A program made the translations under genes and the position numbers. DNA of 64,000 nucleotides, from contig NZ_JACHXU010000022.1 of NCBI RefSeq assembly GCF_014192335.1, forward strand, positions 78,731-142,730, given 5' to 3'. This DNA is from Aporhodopirellula rubra (lineage in GTDB: Bacteria; Planctomycetota; Planctomycetia; Pirellulales; Pirellulaceae). Shown here piece after piece: positions 56,245-64,000 of the stretch; position 1 is the first letter of the stretch, and the number at the start of each line of letters is the position of its first letter. Under the pieces are notes generated by a model. It was given only the letters and a program-made list of their open reading frames with translations. It was not told the DNA's origin and ran no database searches.

Positions 56245-56258
56245 GCGAATGATTCTCA
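56244..56258. promoter_or_regulatory. Fur box
   Basis: TGCGAAT-G-ATTCTCA is a 7-1-7 inverted repeat with one mismatched position between the arms; the right arm fits the known form TGAGAATnATTCTCA exactly. It lies directly after a -10-like element and 159 bases before the DUF1559 start. It predicts repression by Fur with iron of the whole operon to 60501. Confidence 0.65.
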
Positions 56259-56416
56259 GCAGCAACAGTGCTGCATCGACGAAGCAAGCAACGGGTATTC
56301 ACGCCCTCTAGCCAGCCACGCTCGGTCCGTCTCCCAGTTAGTTTTCGCCGCGTCGGCGAATGGACTGCTTTCTGGGACAGTTCCATTTCTCGTGTGCCAT
56401 TTGGCTGGAAATACCC

Positions 56417-57523
56417 ATGTCCTTTCTGTCTCGACCTCGACACGCCCATTCGGTTGCAGCGTGTCACTCTCTCGCTTCTCGTCGCTCGGTTTCGCCGACT
56501 CAACTTCGTCGCGGATTCACACTCGTTGAACTCCTCGTGGTGATCGCGATCATCGGTGTGCTCGTGGGACTGCTGTTACCGGCTGTTCAATCCGCCCGTG
56601 AGGCCGCTCGCTCGATGCAGTGCAGCAACAATCTGAAACAAATCGGATTGGCGTTACACAACTACGCATCGGCCTACAACGGTGCGTTCCCCAACAACGG
56701 CTACTCATGGCCTGGCGGTTACCCGAGCGACTATTCACCGTTTGCGAAGGTGCTGCCGTTTATTGAGCAAGCACAACTTCAAGACCTGATCGACTTTGAT
56801 ATCTACATGGGGCACCCCGCCCTCGCTGATCTTCCCGTCGGGTTGCACGAAGCCGCCAGTACCCGTGTTGCCGCCTACGAATGTCCGAGCGACATCAATG
56901 CCGCCTTGCACGGTCTAGAAATGCCATCGGGAGCGTCCATCCAAATCGCAGGGACAAGCTATGCAATGAACCAGGGCAGCGGCCTCGACGGCGTCTTCCA
57001 CCCAGGAAACGGCACACCATCGGACGGACTCTGCTGGATCGGTGCCAAAGTCGGTTTCCGCGACGTGTTGGATGGAACGAGCAACACAATCGCGTTTGCA
57101 GAAACATTGATTGGTGGCGGGATTTCACAAGCAACCCCAACACCGACCATGGATCCAGCGTTTTACCGTGCAGCCTCAAGTACTGTGGACGACACCGTTG
57201 CCGCCCTCGCCGATACCGGAGACATCAACTCGGTCTCGACCTACATCACATCGTGGACCGGCGATCGCAACCACTACTGGTTGCGAGGCAGTGTGCCGAG
57301 CGGTCCGGTCATCAACGGCCGGATGACGCCCAACAATGCGATTCCCGACATGGTGCGTGGCTCGTCCAAGTTGTCTGCGGCCCGCAGTAATCACACGGGC
57401 CTCGTCAAAGTTTGCTTGGTTGACGGAAGCGTTCGTAACGTTACCGACTCGATCGATCGCGACGTCTGGCACGCCAGTTGGACACGCTACGGTCGCGAAG
57501 TCAAAACGGTATCGTCGGAATAA
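56417..57523 (+). CDS. DUF1559 protein with prepilin-type N-terminus, iron-regulated operon
   Basis: A 368-residue DUF1559 protein. The ATG at 56417 gives a long leader of about 32 residues before the cleavage region [18 protein letters not shown]. This leader is much longer than that of the DUF1559 protein at 6392. [27 protein letters not shown] is the family block and [18 protein letters not shown] the C-terminal DG block. The function is unknown; a pseudopilin-like envelope role is inferred. It is the first gene after the Fur box and 23 bp before a PepSY-TM gene, so it is probably iron-regulated. Confidence 0.9.
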   Translation: MSFLSRPRHAHSVAACHSLASRRSVSPTQLRRGFTLVELLVVIAIIGVLVGLLLPAVQSAREAARSMQCSNNLKQIGLALHNYASAYNGAFPNNGYSWPGGYPSDYSPFAKVLPFIEQAQLQDLIDFDIYMGHPALADLPVGLHEAASTRVAAYECPSDINAALHGLEMPSGASIQIAGTSYAMNQGSGLDGVFHPGNGTPSDGLCWIGAKVGFRDVLDGTSNTIAFAETLIGGGISQATPTPTMDPAFYRAASSTVDDTVAALADTGDINSVSTYITSWTGDRNHYWLRGSVPSGPVINGRMTPNNAIPDMVRGSSKLSAARSNHTGLVKVCLVDGSVRNVTDSIDRDVWHASWTRYGREVKTVSSE

Positions 57524-57546
57524 CATCCGCTTCCCGCGACTCGCCC

Positions 57547-58200
57547 ATGTCATCCAACCCATCCGATGAAGCACACGCCGCCGAGCGAGGTCCCCAAAGA
57601 CCTCGCAAATGGGGGCGCCAACTCATTGCGTGGCATTGGATCAGTTCCGCGATCAGTCTCGTCGGCATGTTGCTGTTTGCGATCACCGGGATCACGCTGA
57701 ATCACGCTTCGCAGATCGAGACCAAACCGGAAACTCGTACGATAATGGCTGAGATGCCATCAGAGTTACTCGAGATTCTCGGCCAGCACGTGCACGACGA
57801 TGACGCACCGCTGCCGATCGAAGTGGCCAATTGGCTCACTGAGCAAACTTCATTTTCGATCGGCCAGCGTGATGCCGAATGGTCTGAGGACGAGGTCTAT
57901 CTCTCGATGCCCGGGCCAGGACGCGACGCGTGGTTGGCTATTGATCGCGAAACCGGCGAATTCGAATTCGAAGAAACACAACGTGGGCTTATCTCCTATC
58001 TCAACGATCTACACAAAGGCCGCAACACCGGGCCAGCCTGGCGATGGACTCTTGACTTGTTCGCCATCGCCACGTTGGTGTTTTGTTTGACCGGGTTGTT
58101 GTTACTGATTCAACACGCTCGCCGTCGACGGATGACGTGGCCGCTCGTGGGACTGGGGTTCGTCGCTCCATTCCTCATTGCCATCCTACTGATTCACTAA
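57547..58200 (+). CDS. PepSY-associated TM-helix protein
   Basis: A 217-residue membrane protein. The ATG at 57547 is preferred; the earlier frame overlaps DUF1559. Helices are at about 28-50 (AISLVGMLLFAITGITLN), 160-184 (LDLFAIATLVFCLTGLLLLIQH) and 198-216. WHWISSAIS and DLHKGRNTGPAW with its His residues are typical of the PepSY-TM/PiuB group, which is linked to siderophore iron reduction at the inner membrane. It precedes DUF2271 and DUF4198 genes, a grouping often seen next to TonB-dependent iron receptors. Confidence 0.9.
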   Translation: MSSNPSDEAHAAERGPQRPRKWGRQLIAWHWISSAISLVGMLLFAITGITLNHASQIETKPETRTIMAEMPSELLEILGQHVHDDDAPLPIEVANWLTEQTSFSIGQRDAEWSEDEVYLSMPGPGRDAWLAIDRETGEFEFEETQRGLISYLNDLHKGRNTGPAWRWTLDLFAIATLVFCLTGLLLLIQHARRRRMTWPLVGLGFVAPFLIAILLIH

Positions 58201-58217
58201 CTCAAAAGTTTCAAAAC

Positions 58218-58760
58218 ATGAACCATCTGTACCATCTCGTACTCGCGATCGTTAGCACGGCGTGGACGACCATCGCGTTCGCTGACAAACCGAACAAGTC
58301 GTTTCATGTCACGATCGAAATTCCGAAGATGAACGTTTCGGAATATCACCGCCCTTACGTGGCGTCCTGGATTCAAGATGAAAACCGCAAGGCCGTGGCG
58401 AACCTCGCCGTTTGGTACCAAATGAAGGACTCGAAAGAGGGCGCCGGTACGAAATGGTTGCCTGATCTGCGGCAATGGTGGCGACGTTCAGGACGTAGTC
58501 TCGAGATGCCCGTCGATGGCGTCTCCGGCGCGTCCCGTCCGGCCGGCAAACATTCACTTTCGTTCGCACTCAATGACCCACGTTTGGCTGACATGCCTTC
58601 GGGAAAATACATTCTTTTCGTCGAAGCGGCACGTGAAGTCGGTGGCCGAGAAGTTCTCGAGATCGCTTTTGAATGGCCTATCACGAAAGACTTCTCGACG
58701 AAGGTCGCCGGCGAAGAAGAACTCGGTGAAGTCTCACTGAAACTGCATCCCGCAGAATGA
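58218..58760 (+). CDS. DUF2271-domain secreted protein
   Basis: A 180-residue protein with a signal peptide (about 1-22). The core has VTIEIPKMNVSEYHRPYVASWIQDENRKAV, WYQMKDSKEGAGTKWLPDLRQWWRRSGR and VDGVSGASRPAGKHSL, all typical of DUF2271 periplasmic proteins. These occur with PepSY and DUF4198 genes in iron-uptake operons; their biochemical role is unknown. The ATG at 58218 is 17 bases after the PepSY-TM stop, so the genes are in one operon. The longer open frame upstream overlaps PepSY-TM in another frame and is not used. Confidence 0.9.
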   Translation: MNHLYHLVLAIVSTAWTTIAFADKPNKSFHVTIEIPKMNVSEYHRPYVASWIQDENRKAVANLAVWYQMKDSKEGAGTKWLPDLRQWWRRSGRSLEMPVDGVSGASRPAGKHSLSFALNDPRLADMPSGKYILFVEAAREVGGREVLEIAFEWPITKDFSTKVAGEEELGEVSLKLHPAE

Positions 58761-58846
58761 GACGAATTGTTTTGGCTCACGTTCTCTGTCAACCACTCAA
58801 CCTCGATCTCAATCACGTTTCCCCCTAACAAAGAAGAAGTATCCCA

Positions 58847-59653
58847 ATGAATCGCTATTTAGTTGTCACTTTGCTCGCTTGTCTTCTGACCCCCGTTACC
58901 GGGTTCGCACACAAAGTTTGGCTGCGCCCCTCGCAAACGGTCCTTTCCGGAGCCGAACCCTGGGTGACGGTCGACGCGGCAGTGTCGAATGACCTGTTCT
59001 ACTTCAATCACTTTCCTCTCTCGATTGAGAACTTGCAAATCGTAGCGCCGAACGGAAGCCTCGTGGAAGCTCAGAATCAACACAAAGGCAAGTACCGCAG
59101 CGTATTCGACTTGCCACTGCAGCAACGCGGCACCTATCGCATCGCGGTGGTTAGCGATGGTGTCTTCGCGAGCTACGAAGCCGATGGTGAGCGTCGTCGT
59201 TGGCGAGGAAAGGCCGAGGACATCGCAACGGAAATCCCTTCCGACGCGACTAACTTGCAAGTGACCGAAAACATCATGCGAGTCGAGACTTTTGTCACCA
59301 ACGGTGGCCCATCGACCGAATCGCTCGCACCAACGGGCAGGGGAATCGAATTGAAACCTGTCACCCACCCCAACGATCTTTACGCGGGTGAAACCGCTGA
59401 GTTTCAATTGATCGTCAACGGAAAGCCAGCCGCAGACATGAAGGTAGCAGTCATTCAAGGCGGAACTCGATATCGCAACACTCAAGATGAAACCGAAGTC
59501 GTCACAGATGCCGATGGCAAAATTTCAATTACCTGGAACTCGCCAGGAATGTACTGGATCTCGACCAGCACTTCGGACTCGGACACCAGTATTCCACAAG
59601 CAACGAGCCGACGGCTGAGCTACACAGCAACGCTTGAGGTGTTGCCGCAGTAG
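58847..59653 (+). CDS. DUF4198-domain secreted protein
   Basis: A 268-residue protein with a signal peptide (about 1-21) and mature start [14 protein letters not shown], the DUF4198 hallmark (His-Lys/Asp-hW). [20 protein letters not shown] and [25 protein letters not shown] follow, then an Ig-like second half ([20 protein letters not shown]). DUF4198 proteins often accompany nickel, cobalt or iron uptake genes and may bind metal. It ends in TAGTG, sharing a base with the flavodoxin start. Confidence 0.9.
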   Translation: MNRYLVVTLLACLLTPVTGFAHKVWLRPSQTVLSGAEPWVTVDAAVSNDLFYFNHFPLSIENLQIVAPNGSLVEAQNQHKGKYRSVFDLPLQQRGTYRIAVVSDGVFASYEADGERRRWRGKAEDIATEIPSDATNLQVTENIMRVETFVTNGGPSTESLAPTGRGIELKPVTHPNDLYAGETAEFQLIVNGKPAADMKVAVIQGGTRYRNTQDETEVVTDADGKISITWNSPGMYWISTSTSDSDTSIPQATSRRLSYTATLEVLPQ

Positions 59654-60501
59654 TGGCTATTGGTTCACGATTAGTGAGTTCGCAATCAATGACTTCCCAA
59701 CGGAAACTCGACCTCGTAAGCGTGGTCACGATCGCTTGTCTGCTGATCGTGGCTGCGCTGCTGCTTTGGTGGACACCCGGCGATTGGTGGATTGCCACGC
59801 CACGGGCCAGCCATTGGGTCTCGGCGGTCATGACCATGGTTACGTATCTTGTTCTTTGCGTCTGGATCGCGTGGATTCCATCACGTGGTCCATCCGTGAA
59901 GCAAACAAGTTATGACGACAACGCGGCAAATTCATTGGAAGAGGATACGCCGAGCGATGTTCATAACGATGCCAAGGTTGTCGTGCTCTATGCCAGTCAA
60001 ACGGGAACGGCGGAAGAGTTGGCGATTGAGACCGCGACGAGGTTAACCGAGAACAACATTCATAGTGAGATCACCGCGATCGACGAACTCCACGAACGTC
60101 GATGGTGCGGTGAAGAGACGTTTCTCATCATCGCGAGCACTGCGGGACAGGGGGAACCGCCGGATCACGCGTTTGAGTTTGCCGAGGAACTGATGAACCG
60201 TTCGATCGACATGACGTCGTTACGCTACGGAATCCTCGCGCTCGGTGACAGCGACTACGAAGAATACTGTGCATTTGGCCGCCAAATCAACGAATGGCTG
60301 ACGAAGTGTGGAGCACAACCGCTCTTCGACATTATCGAAGTCGATGACGGCGACCGTGTCTCGATCGAGCAATGGGAATCGCAGGTCGATAAGATCACCA
60401 TCGGACGCGGGGATATCCGCGAAACAACTCGGCTCAATGCCGTCGCAGGACCTCCGCTGCATGACATGCAGAGAAAGATGCGCGACAGCGTTTCACTCTA
60501 A
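59653..60501 (+). CDS. Membrane-anchored flavodoxin-domain protein
   Basis: A 282-residue protein. GTG at 59653 touches the DUF4198 stop; ATG at 59689 is the other possible start. Two membrane helices lie at about 22-40 and 54-75. The flavodoxin domain starts near 107: FMN phosphate loop YASQTGTAEELA, then STAGQGEPPDHAFEF and ALGDSDYEEYCAFGRQ. The domain is of the type found in sulfite reductase and P450 reductase, but the FAD/NADPH half is absent and the frame ends at a hairpin. It may pass electrons to the PepSY-TM protein for iron reduction. Confidence 0.9.
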   Translation: MAIGSRLVSSQSMTSQRKLDLVSVVTIACLLIVAALLLWWTPGDWWIATPRASHWVSAVMTMVTYLVLCVWIAWIPSRGPSVKQTSYDDNAANSLEEDTPSDVHNDAKVVVLYASQTGTAEELAIETATRLTENNIHSEITAIDELHERRWCGEETFLIIASTAGQGEPPDHAFEFAEELMNRSIDMTSLRYGILALGDSDYEEYCAFGRQINEWLTKCGAQPLFDIIEVDDGDRVSIEQWESQVDKITIGRGDIRETTRLNAVAGPPLHDMQRKMRDSVSL

Positions 60502-60503
60502 AA

Positions 60504-60534
60504 CCGAAGTCATCCGAATCCGTAATGACTTCGG
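60504..60534 (-). terminator. Bidirectional terminator between convergent operons
   Basis: CCGAAGTCAT pairs with ATGACTTCGG in a perfect 10-bp stem with an 11-base loop. It begins two bases after the flavodoxin stop. On the minus strand the stem is followed by TTTTAG, so it fits an intrinsic terminator best for the anti-sigma gene; it may stop both transcripts. Confidence 0.65.
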
Positions 60535-60577
60535 CAATACAAAACGCCTTCGCCATTCAGTTCAACAGGCGCCGTGT

Positions 60578-61399
60578 TTAATTTGCGACCGAAGCGAGAA
60601 GCGGCAAACGCTCCTGGGTGGAAACCACCACACCGCCCGGTTTTTCGATCGTGATTGCAAACGCGGCCGGATCGAGCACTTTCAATTTGGCATCAATCGG
60701 CACGATCACTTCACCGGCCGCGGTGACGTCAAACACGCCGCCGTCGATCGGTTCATCATCTCGGGCCGGGTCAATGATCCACAACTGATATTGCTCTTTG
60801 GTCGGATCGTTGATCGGCATGTCAACGAAACGCATAAAGCCTTTCTGCTCCGTCGTGCTCCACACAACGTCTCCCGCAACAGGCGTTTCGAAGGGCGTCG
60901 TTCCCGGAGCCCATTGGACAGCGATATGATCTTCGGTCGCTTTCAGGTTCGCTCGTTCTTTGCCGAAATCCATCGCAACGATCGCGTCGCCCGGACCGTT
61001 GCCACCGCTTCTTTCGCGGAGAGCCCACGTGCCAAAGGCAAATAGGATCGAGGCTGCAGCGGCCAACCAAGCGACACGCTCACGCAGCGGAATGGTTGCA
61101 TGCGGTTGCTGGTCGGACGCGAGTTCAACGCCTGCTGAATTGCTATTCGCGTCGGGGATATATTTCACCGCATCGAGTGCAACGCGGCGTCGGAGGTGAT
61201 CCGGCATCGCGTCATCTTCAGCGCCGGCCAATGCTAAATCCAGTGCGGCCGCGGTACGCATCAACTCGGCGGATGAATCCGGACGACCGCTCGCAAACTC
61301 TTGGTCGAGCCGCTCGAGTTCGCTCGTGTCCAGATCACCGATTGCCTCACCGGCCAACAATTCTTCCCACTCCGACGGCGGTAACGATGATGAGTTCAT
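60578..61399 (-). CDS. RskA-like anti-sigma factor
   Basis: A 273-residue protein. The first 75 residues are a short helical, acidic region (EWEELLAGEAIGDLD...), a likely sigma-binding domain. One membrane helix is at about 108-127 (VAWLAAAASILFAFGTWAL). The outer part has the RskA pattern: VDMPINDPTKEQYQLWIIDP, GGVFDVTAAGEVIVPI and FAITIEKPGGVVVSTQ. RskA proteins hold SigK at the membrane until cleaved. It overlaps the sigma gene by ATGA. Confidence 0.9.
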   Translation of the reverse strand: MNSSSLPPSEWEELLAGEAIGDLDTSELERLDQEFASGRPDSSAELMRTAAALDLALAGAEDDAMPDHLRRRVALDAVKYIPDANSNSAGVELASDQQPHATIPLRERVAWLAAAASILFAFGTWALRERSGGNGPGDAIVAMDFGKERANLKATEDHIAVQWAPGTTPFETPVAGDVVWSTTEQKGFMRFVDMPINDPTKEQYQLWIIDPARDDEPIDGGVFDVTAAGEVIVPIDAKLKVLDPAAFAITIEKPGGVVVSTQERLPLLASVAN

Positions 61400-62007
61400 G
61401 ATCGACTCCCCGTGGGTGCAACGTTTGCCGATGGCCCGCTGGCAACAAGGCCGGCGGCATCGACCGCATCCGCACTAAGTCGCATGCAATCTCTGAGTTG
61501 GATGAGACCACGACGGGCATACGATTTAACCGTTCCCAGTGGCAGTGATAACTTGCCGGCGATCGATGCGTGCGATGCACCATGATGCACGGACAACGTG
61601 AGGACTTGTTGTTGAGTCGGGGACAACTTCCCAAGGCACTCTTTCGCCTGAGCGGCCTCTTCTCCACGTACCAAGATCTCCTCGGTACCATGATCCGCAT
61701 TCGCGTCGACAGGTTCGACGCTGATCGTTTCCATCACGGGTGTTCTGGACTGTTTTCGTCTCCGATCGATCAATCTCCTACGAGCGATCATTGCGACAAA
61801 CGTCGCCTCTCCGGCAACCGCCGGGTCAAAACGCCCGGCCTGTTGCCACAGTTCGACAAAGATGTCCTGAACCGCGTCCTCGGCGTCGTCCACGTTGCCG
61901 ACCCATCGCTTCGCCAACGACCAAACCAAACCACCGTAGCGGTCTAAGCAGTCGTCGACAGCGGTGCGATCGCCAGAAGCGATACGCGTCAAAACCGATT
62001 CAGTCAC
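61396..62007 (-). CDS. SigK-like ECF sigma factor
   Basis: A 203-residue ECF sigma factor. GTG at 62007 gives MTESVLTRIASGDRTAVDDC; the longer frame runs into the fasciclin gene and is rejected. Region 2 is at about 15-90 (LVWSLAKRWVGNVDDAEDAVQDIFVELWQ; FVAMIARRRLIDRRRK) and region 4 at about 130-180 (LSPTQQQVLTLSVHHGASHASIAGKL; GTVKSYARRGLIQL). The gene is followed with an overlap by an RskA-like anti-sigma gene and preceded (46-bp gap) by a fasciclin gene. Confidence 0.92.
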   Translation of the reverse strand: MTESVLTRIASGDRTAVDDCLDRYGGLVWSLAKRWVGNVDDAEDAVQDIFVELWQQAGRFDPAVAGEATFVAMIARRRLIDRRRKQSRTPVMETISVEPVDANADHGTEEILVRGEEAAQAKECLGKLSPTQQQVLTLSVHHGASHASIAGKLSLPLGTVKSYARRGLIQLRDCMRLSADAVDAAGLVASGPSANVAPTGSRS

Positions 62008-62053
62008 AAGGTCATTTCCGGAGAGAGATCGAAAATCCAGTCGTTGCAGAACT

Positions 62054-63199
62054 CTACTTCGACGCCAACTGAGCGTACATCTGATCCATGCCGCGTCGCA
62101 GAGTCCACGCTCGTGTCGTGGGGCAATGCTGCGTCCGGGCATTTTCCATGACGCTGGTCAAGTGATGTTGGAGCGTCGGTTCGAGGTCCGCATCCATCAA
62201 GGTATGCATCGTCTGAGTATAGAGGTCTGCACAGGCCTCGTGGTGTCCCGCGTTGAACAACTGCGAACCTTGAGCAATCGCACCATGGATGATTCCCTGC
62301 GCGTTGGCTCCCTTGGCAGGCGGCATCAACACCGAGTCGATGACGTGAATCACGCCGTTTGAGCTGTCGATGTCCGTGGAGACCAGGCCGGCGTTATTGA
62401 TCGTCGCACCGGAGTCACCGACGTTCACCGTCAGCGACGAACCTTGCAGCGTTTTGGCGGTCTTCGCAGCCACCGCGTCACTCGAATAGACCCGGCCCGA
62501 CACGACGTGGTAGGTCAGGATGTCGATCAGCTTTTGTTTGTTCTCTGGCTTCAGGAGCGACTCAACCGTTCCCTCAGGCAGCTTCGCAAACGCCTCGTCG
62601 GTCGGTGCAAACACCGTGAACGGCCCATCGCCGGAGAGCGTTTCGACCAAACCAGCCGCCTTCACGGCAGCGACGAGGGTCTTGAACGATCCAGCTCCTA
62701 CCGCCGTTTCGACAATGTTCTTGTCTGCCGGCAAGATCACTGAATCGATGACGTGAATGACTCCGTTGTCGCAGTCGATGTCCGTCTTCACAACCGTGGC
62801 TCCATCGATCATGACGGTCGATCCGTCGACTTTGACGTCGACTTGTTGTCCCTGGACCGTCTCGGCTCCCGTCACCGAAACCACGTCCGCAGCCATCACT
62901 TTGCCCGGCACGACGTGATAGGCCAAGATCCCCGCGAGCTTTGCTTTGTTCTCTGGTTTCAGCAGCGTTTCCACGGTGCCTTCAGGTAGTTTTGCGAACG
63001 CATCATCCGTTGGCGCGAAAACGGTCAGCGGTCCGTCACCCTTGAGCGTGTCGACCAATCCGGCGGCCTTCGCTGCAGCGACCAGGGTTTGAAATGATCC
63101 CGCGCCAACGGCCGTGTCGACGATATCGGCGGCGTGAGTGTTGACGACGGTCGCGGCGGCAATGGCTGCGGTCAAGCAGTAGCGTTTGAAAGTGTTCAT
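62054..63199 (-). CDS. Secreted protein with two fasciclin (FAS1) domains and a Cys/His C-terminal extension
   Basis: A 381-residue protein starting at the ATG 63199 with a signal peptide (about 1-23). Two tandem FAS1 domains, about 24-158 and 159-297, repeat nearly word for word: [20 protein letters not shown] versus [20 protein letters not shown]. Each ends in [10 protein letters not shown]. About 84 residues follow that are not FAS1 ([33 protein letters not shown]), with two Cys and several His. FAS1 proteins serve in adhesion and matrix contact. It is upstream of a SigK/RskA pair, like MPT70/MPT83 in mycobacteria. Confidence 0.93.
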   Translation of the reverse strand: MNTFKRYCLTAAIAAATVVNTHAADIVDTAVGAGSFQTLVAAAKAAGLVDTLKGDGPLTVFAPTDDAFAKLPEGTVETLLKPENKAKLAGILAYHVVPGKVMAADVVSVTGAETVQGQQVDVKVDGSTVMIDGATVVKTDIDCDNGVIHVIDSVILPADKNIVETAVGAGSFKTLVAAVKAAGLVETLSGDGPFTVFAPTDEAFAKLPEGTVESLLKPENKQKLIDILTYHVVSGRVYSSDAVAAKTAKTLQGSSLTVNVGDSGATINNAGLVSTDIDSSNGVIHVIDSVLMPPAKGANAQGIIHGAIAQGSQLFNAGHHEACADLYTQTMHTLMDADLEPTLQHHLTSVMENARTQHCPTTRAWTLRRGMDQMYAQLASK

Positions 63200-63284
63200 G
63201 TTTCCGGTGCTCAATGTCTTTTGGTTAGATTCGAAATACGGTCCTTCGCTCTCGTGAACGAAGGGACTGGCCCAGTCGTGTACG

Positions 63285-63312
63285 TATTCGTGGACATGGA
63301 GCAAACGGATGC
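63285..63312 (-). promoter_or_regulatory. SigK-like promoter of the fasciclin gene
   Basis: On the minus strand GCATCC (63312-63307) and CGAATA (63290-63285) are separated by 16 bases. The mycobacterial SigK consensus, as I recall it, is CCATCC-N16-17-CGAATA: five of six at -35 and six of six at -10. It lies 86 bases before the fasciclin ATG. This fits autoregulation of the operon by its own sigma factor. Confidence 0.5.
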
Positions 63313-64000
63313 AAGATTTTGAAATCTTTTCTTGGAAACTCGTTTTCTCATCCGTGCAGATGCAATTTGCAAACGAAAGACGGACTTAAAACGGATAACC
63401 GACAATAGGATCGCCAATCGAGCCTTCGGCGGATGGGGTTTGCACCGACGGGTGCGCCGCCTTGCTCCAATTATCGTGAAAAAACCGAGGCATGATCGGC
63501 CGATGCATGGTCATCAAACTGCCTCGCCGCGTCTTCGCCCCAAGCCTCCTTACCGATGAGCCCCCCCTTCGATGAACACTTCAATCGAACTGCGTTTGCT
63601 CGGATCGGCTGAACTCGATTCAAAAACGCTGAATTCACTTACTGGAACGTCGCACTAGCAATCGCGAAGAAGCCCGCCCAAACGGTTGCGTCCTTCTTGA
63701 CGAGTGATACAGGCTGCCTCATCGCTACTGTATGGGACGTCCCATGAAGACGCACGATTGTCGGCGCCCCCAAGTAATCCATTTCGTTGGCAGACATCCT
63801 TTTTGAATCTAGAGAGGCCAAAACGTTGGGCTCAGTGTCCTAGATTCGGCTACCTTCTTTAAGGAAGCAAAGCAACTTCGATAAGAAGCGAATCAATGCG
63901 TCTGGCACGAATGGCACAGTCATTGACATATCTACTTTGTTTCAAACAAGTTGTCTCCAGCAGCGAGTCTTGCTCGTAGGACCTCGCGGGGTTGCATCAT
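63313..64000. other. Intergenic stretch to the end of the window
   Basis: About 690 bp with no supported gene. It contains a perfect palindrome at 63732-63745 and an inverted repeat TTGTTT-C-AAACAA (63937-63949) just after a -35-like TTGACA (63923-63928), which may belong to a promoter for a gene beyond the window. Confidence 0.4.
63732..63745. promoter_or_regulatory. Perfect 14-bp palindrome, candidate regulator site
   Basis: ATGGGAC-GTCCCAT is a perfect palindrome in a gap without genes. It could be an operator for the gene beyond the window edge. Confidence 0.3.

Noticed and set aside
63639..63821. 60-codon minus-strand frame near the window edge
   Set aside because: No domain and no ribosome site.

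Overview
The window looks like chromosome from a marine planctomycete of the Rhodopirellula/Pirellulaceae type. The grounds are family content: five secreted formylglycine-type sulfatases, two DUF1559 pseudopilin-like proteins, a sigma factor of the Rhodopirellula/Verrucomicrobium family paired with a FecR protein, a Tat-exported Gfo/Idh/MocA oxidoreductase, and mixed gene orientation with long intergenic gaps. No rRNA, tRNA, CRISPR array, insertion sequence or phage gene was recognised.

Positions 1-26,000 form a sulfated-polysaccharide region. It holds an SGNH hydrolase (cut by the window edge), two sulfatases, and a co-directional run of ECF sigma factor, FecR protein with a carbohydrate-binding-like (DNRLRE/CBM96-type) C-terminus, DUF1559 protein, small lipoprotein and a 1,415-residue sulfatase fused to a duplicated beta-rich region. 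On the minus strand come a Gfo/Idh/MocA oxidoreductase, a GH16 endo-galactanase-type enzyme and a five-bladed-propeller glycosidase candidate. Two more sulfatases, a secreted His-rich protein and an alpha-galactosidase-like protein follow. The set fits breakdown of a sulfated galactan of the agar/porphyran/carrageenan class; the exact substrate cannot be read from the sequence.

Positions 26,500-41,600 are more ordinary: an HxlR regulator divergent from a small monooxygenase and a short-chain dehydrogenase, HflK/HflC, an RND efflux pair, pyruvate:ferredoxin oxidoreductase with a dihydroorotate-dehydrogenase-like partner, a zinc-ribbon thioredoxin and a membrane protein. Positions 41,900-46,030 hold a sugar cluster: a XylR-type regulator divergent from a RbsD/FucU mutarotase, an aldo/keto reductase and a zinc alcohol dehydrogenase.

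Positions 46,000-60,540 have an iron theme. Two giant FtsX-type permeases and two MacB/LolD-type ATPases flank an enterochelin-esterase-like protein. Then comes an operon (DUF1559, PepSY-TM, DUF2271, DUF4198, membrane flavodoxin) whose promoter region carries a near-perfect Fur box at 56244-56258.

The last block (60,578-63,312, minus strand) is a fasciclin gene followed by a SigK-like sigma factor and an RskA-like anti-sigma factor. A sequence close to the mycobacterial SigK promoter lies upstream of the fasciclin gene. The most interesting points are this fasciclin/SigK/RskA module, the FecR protein with a carbohydrate-binding-like domain, the sulfatase fusion with an internal duplication, and a DUF1559 gene under apparent Fur control.
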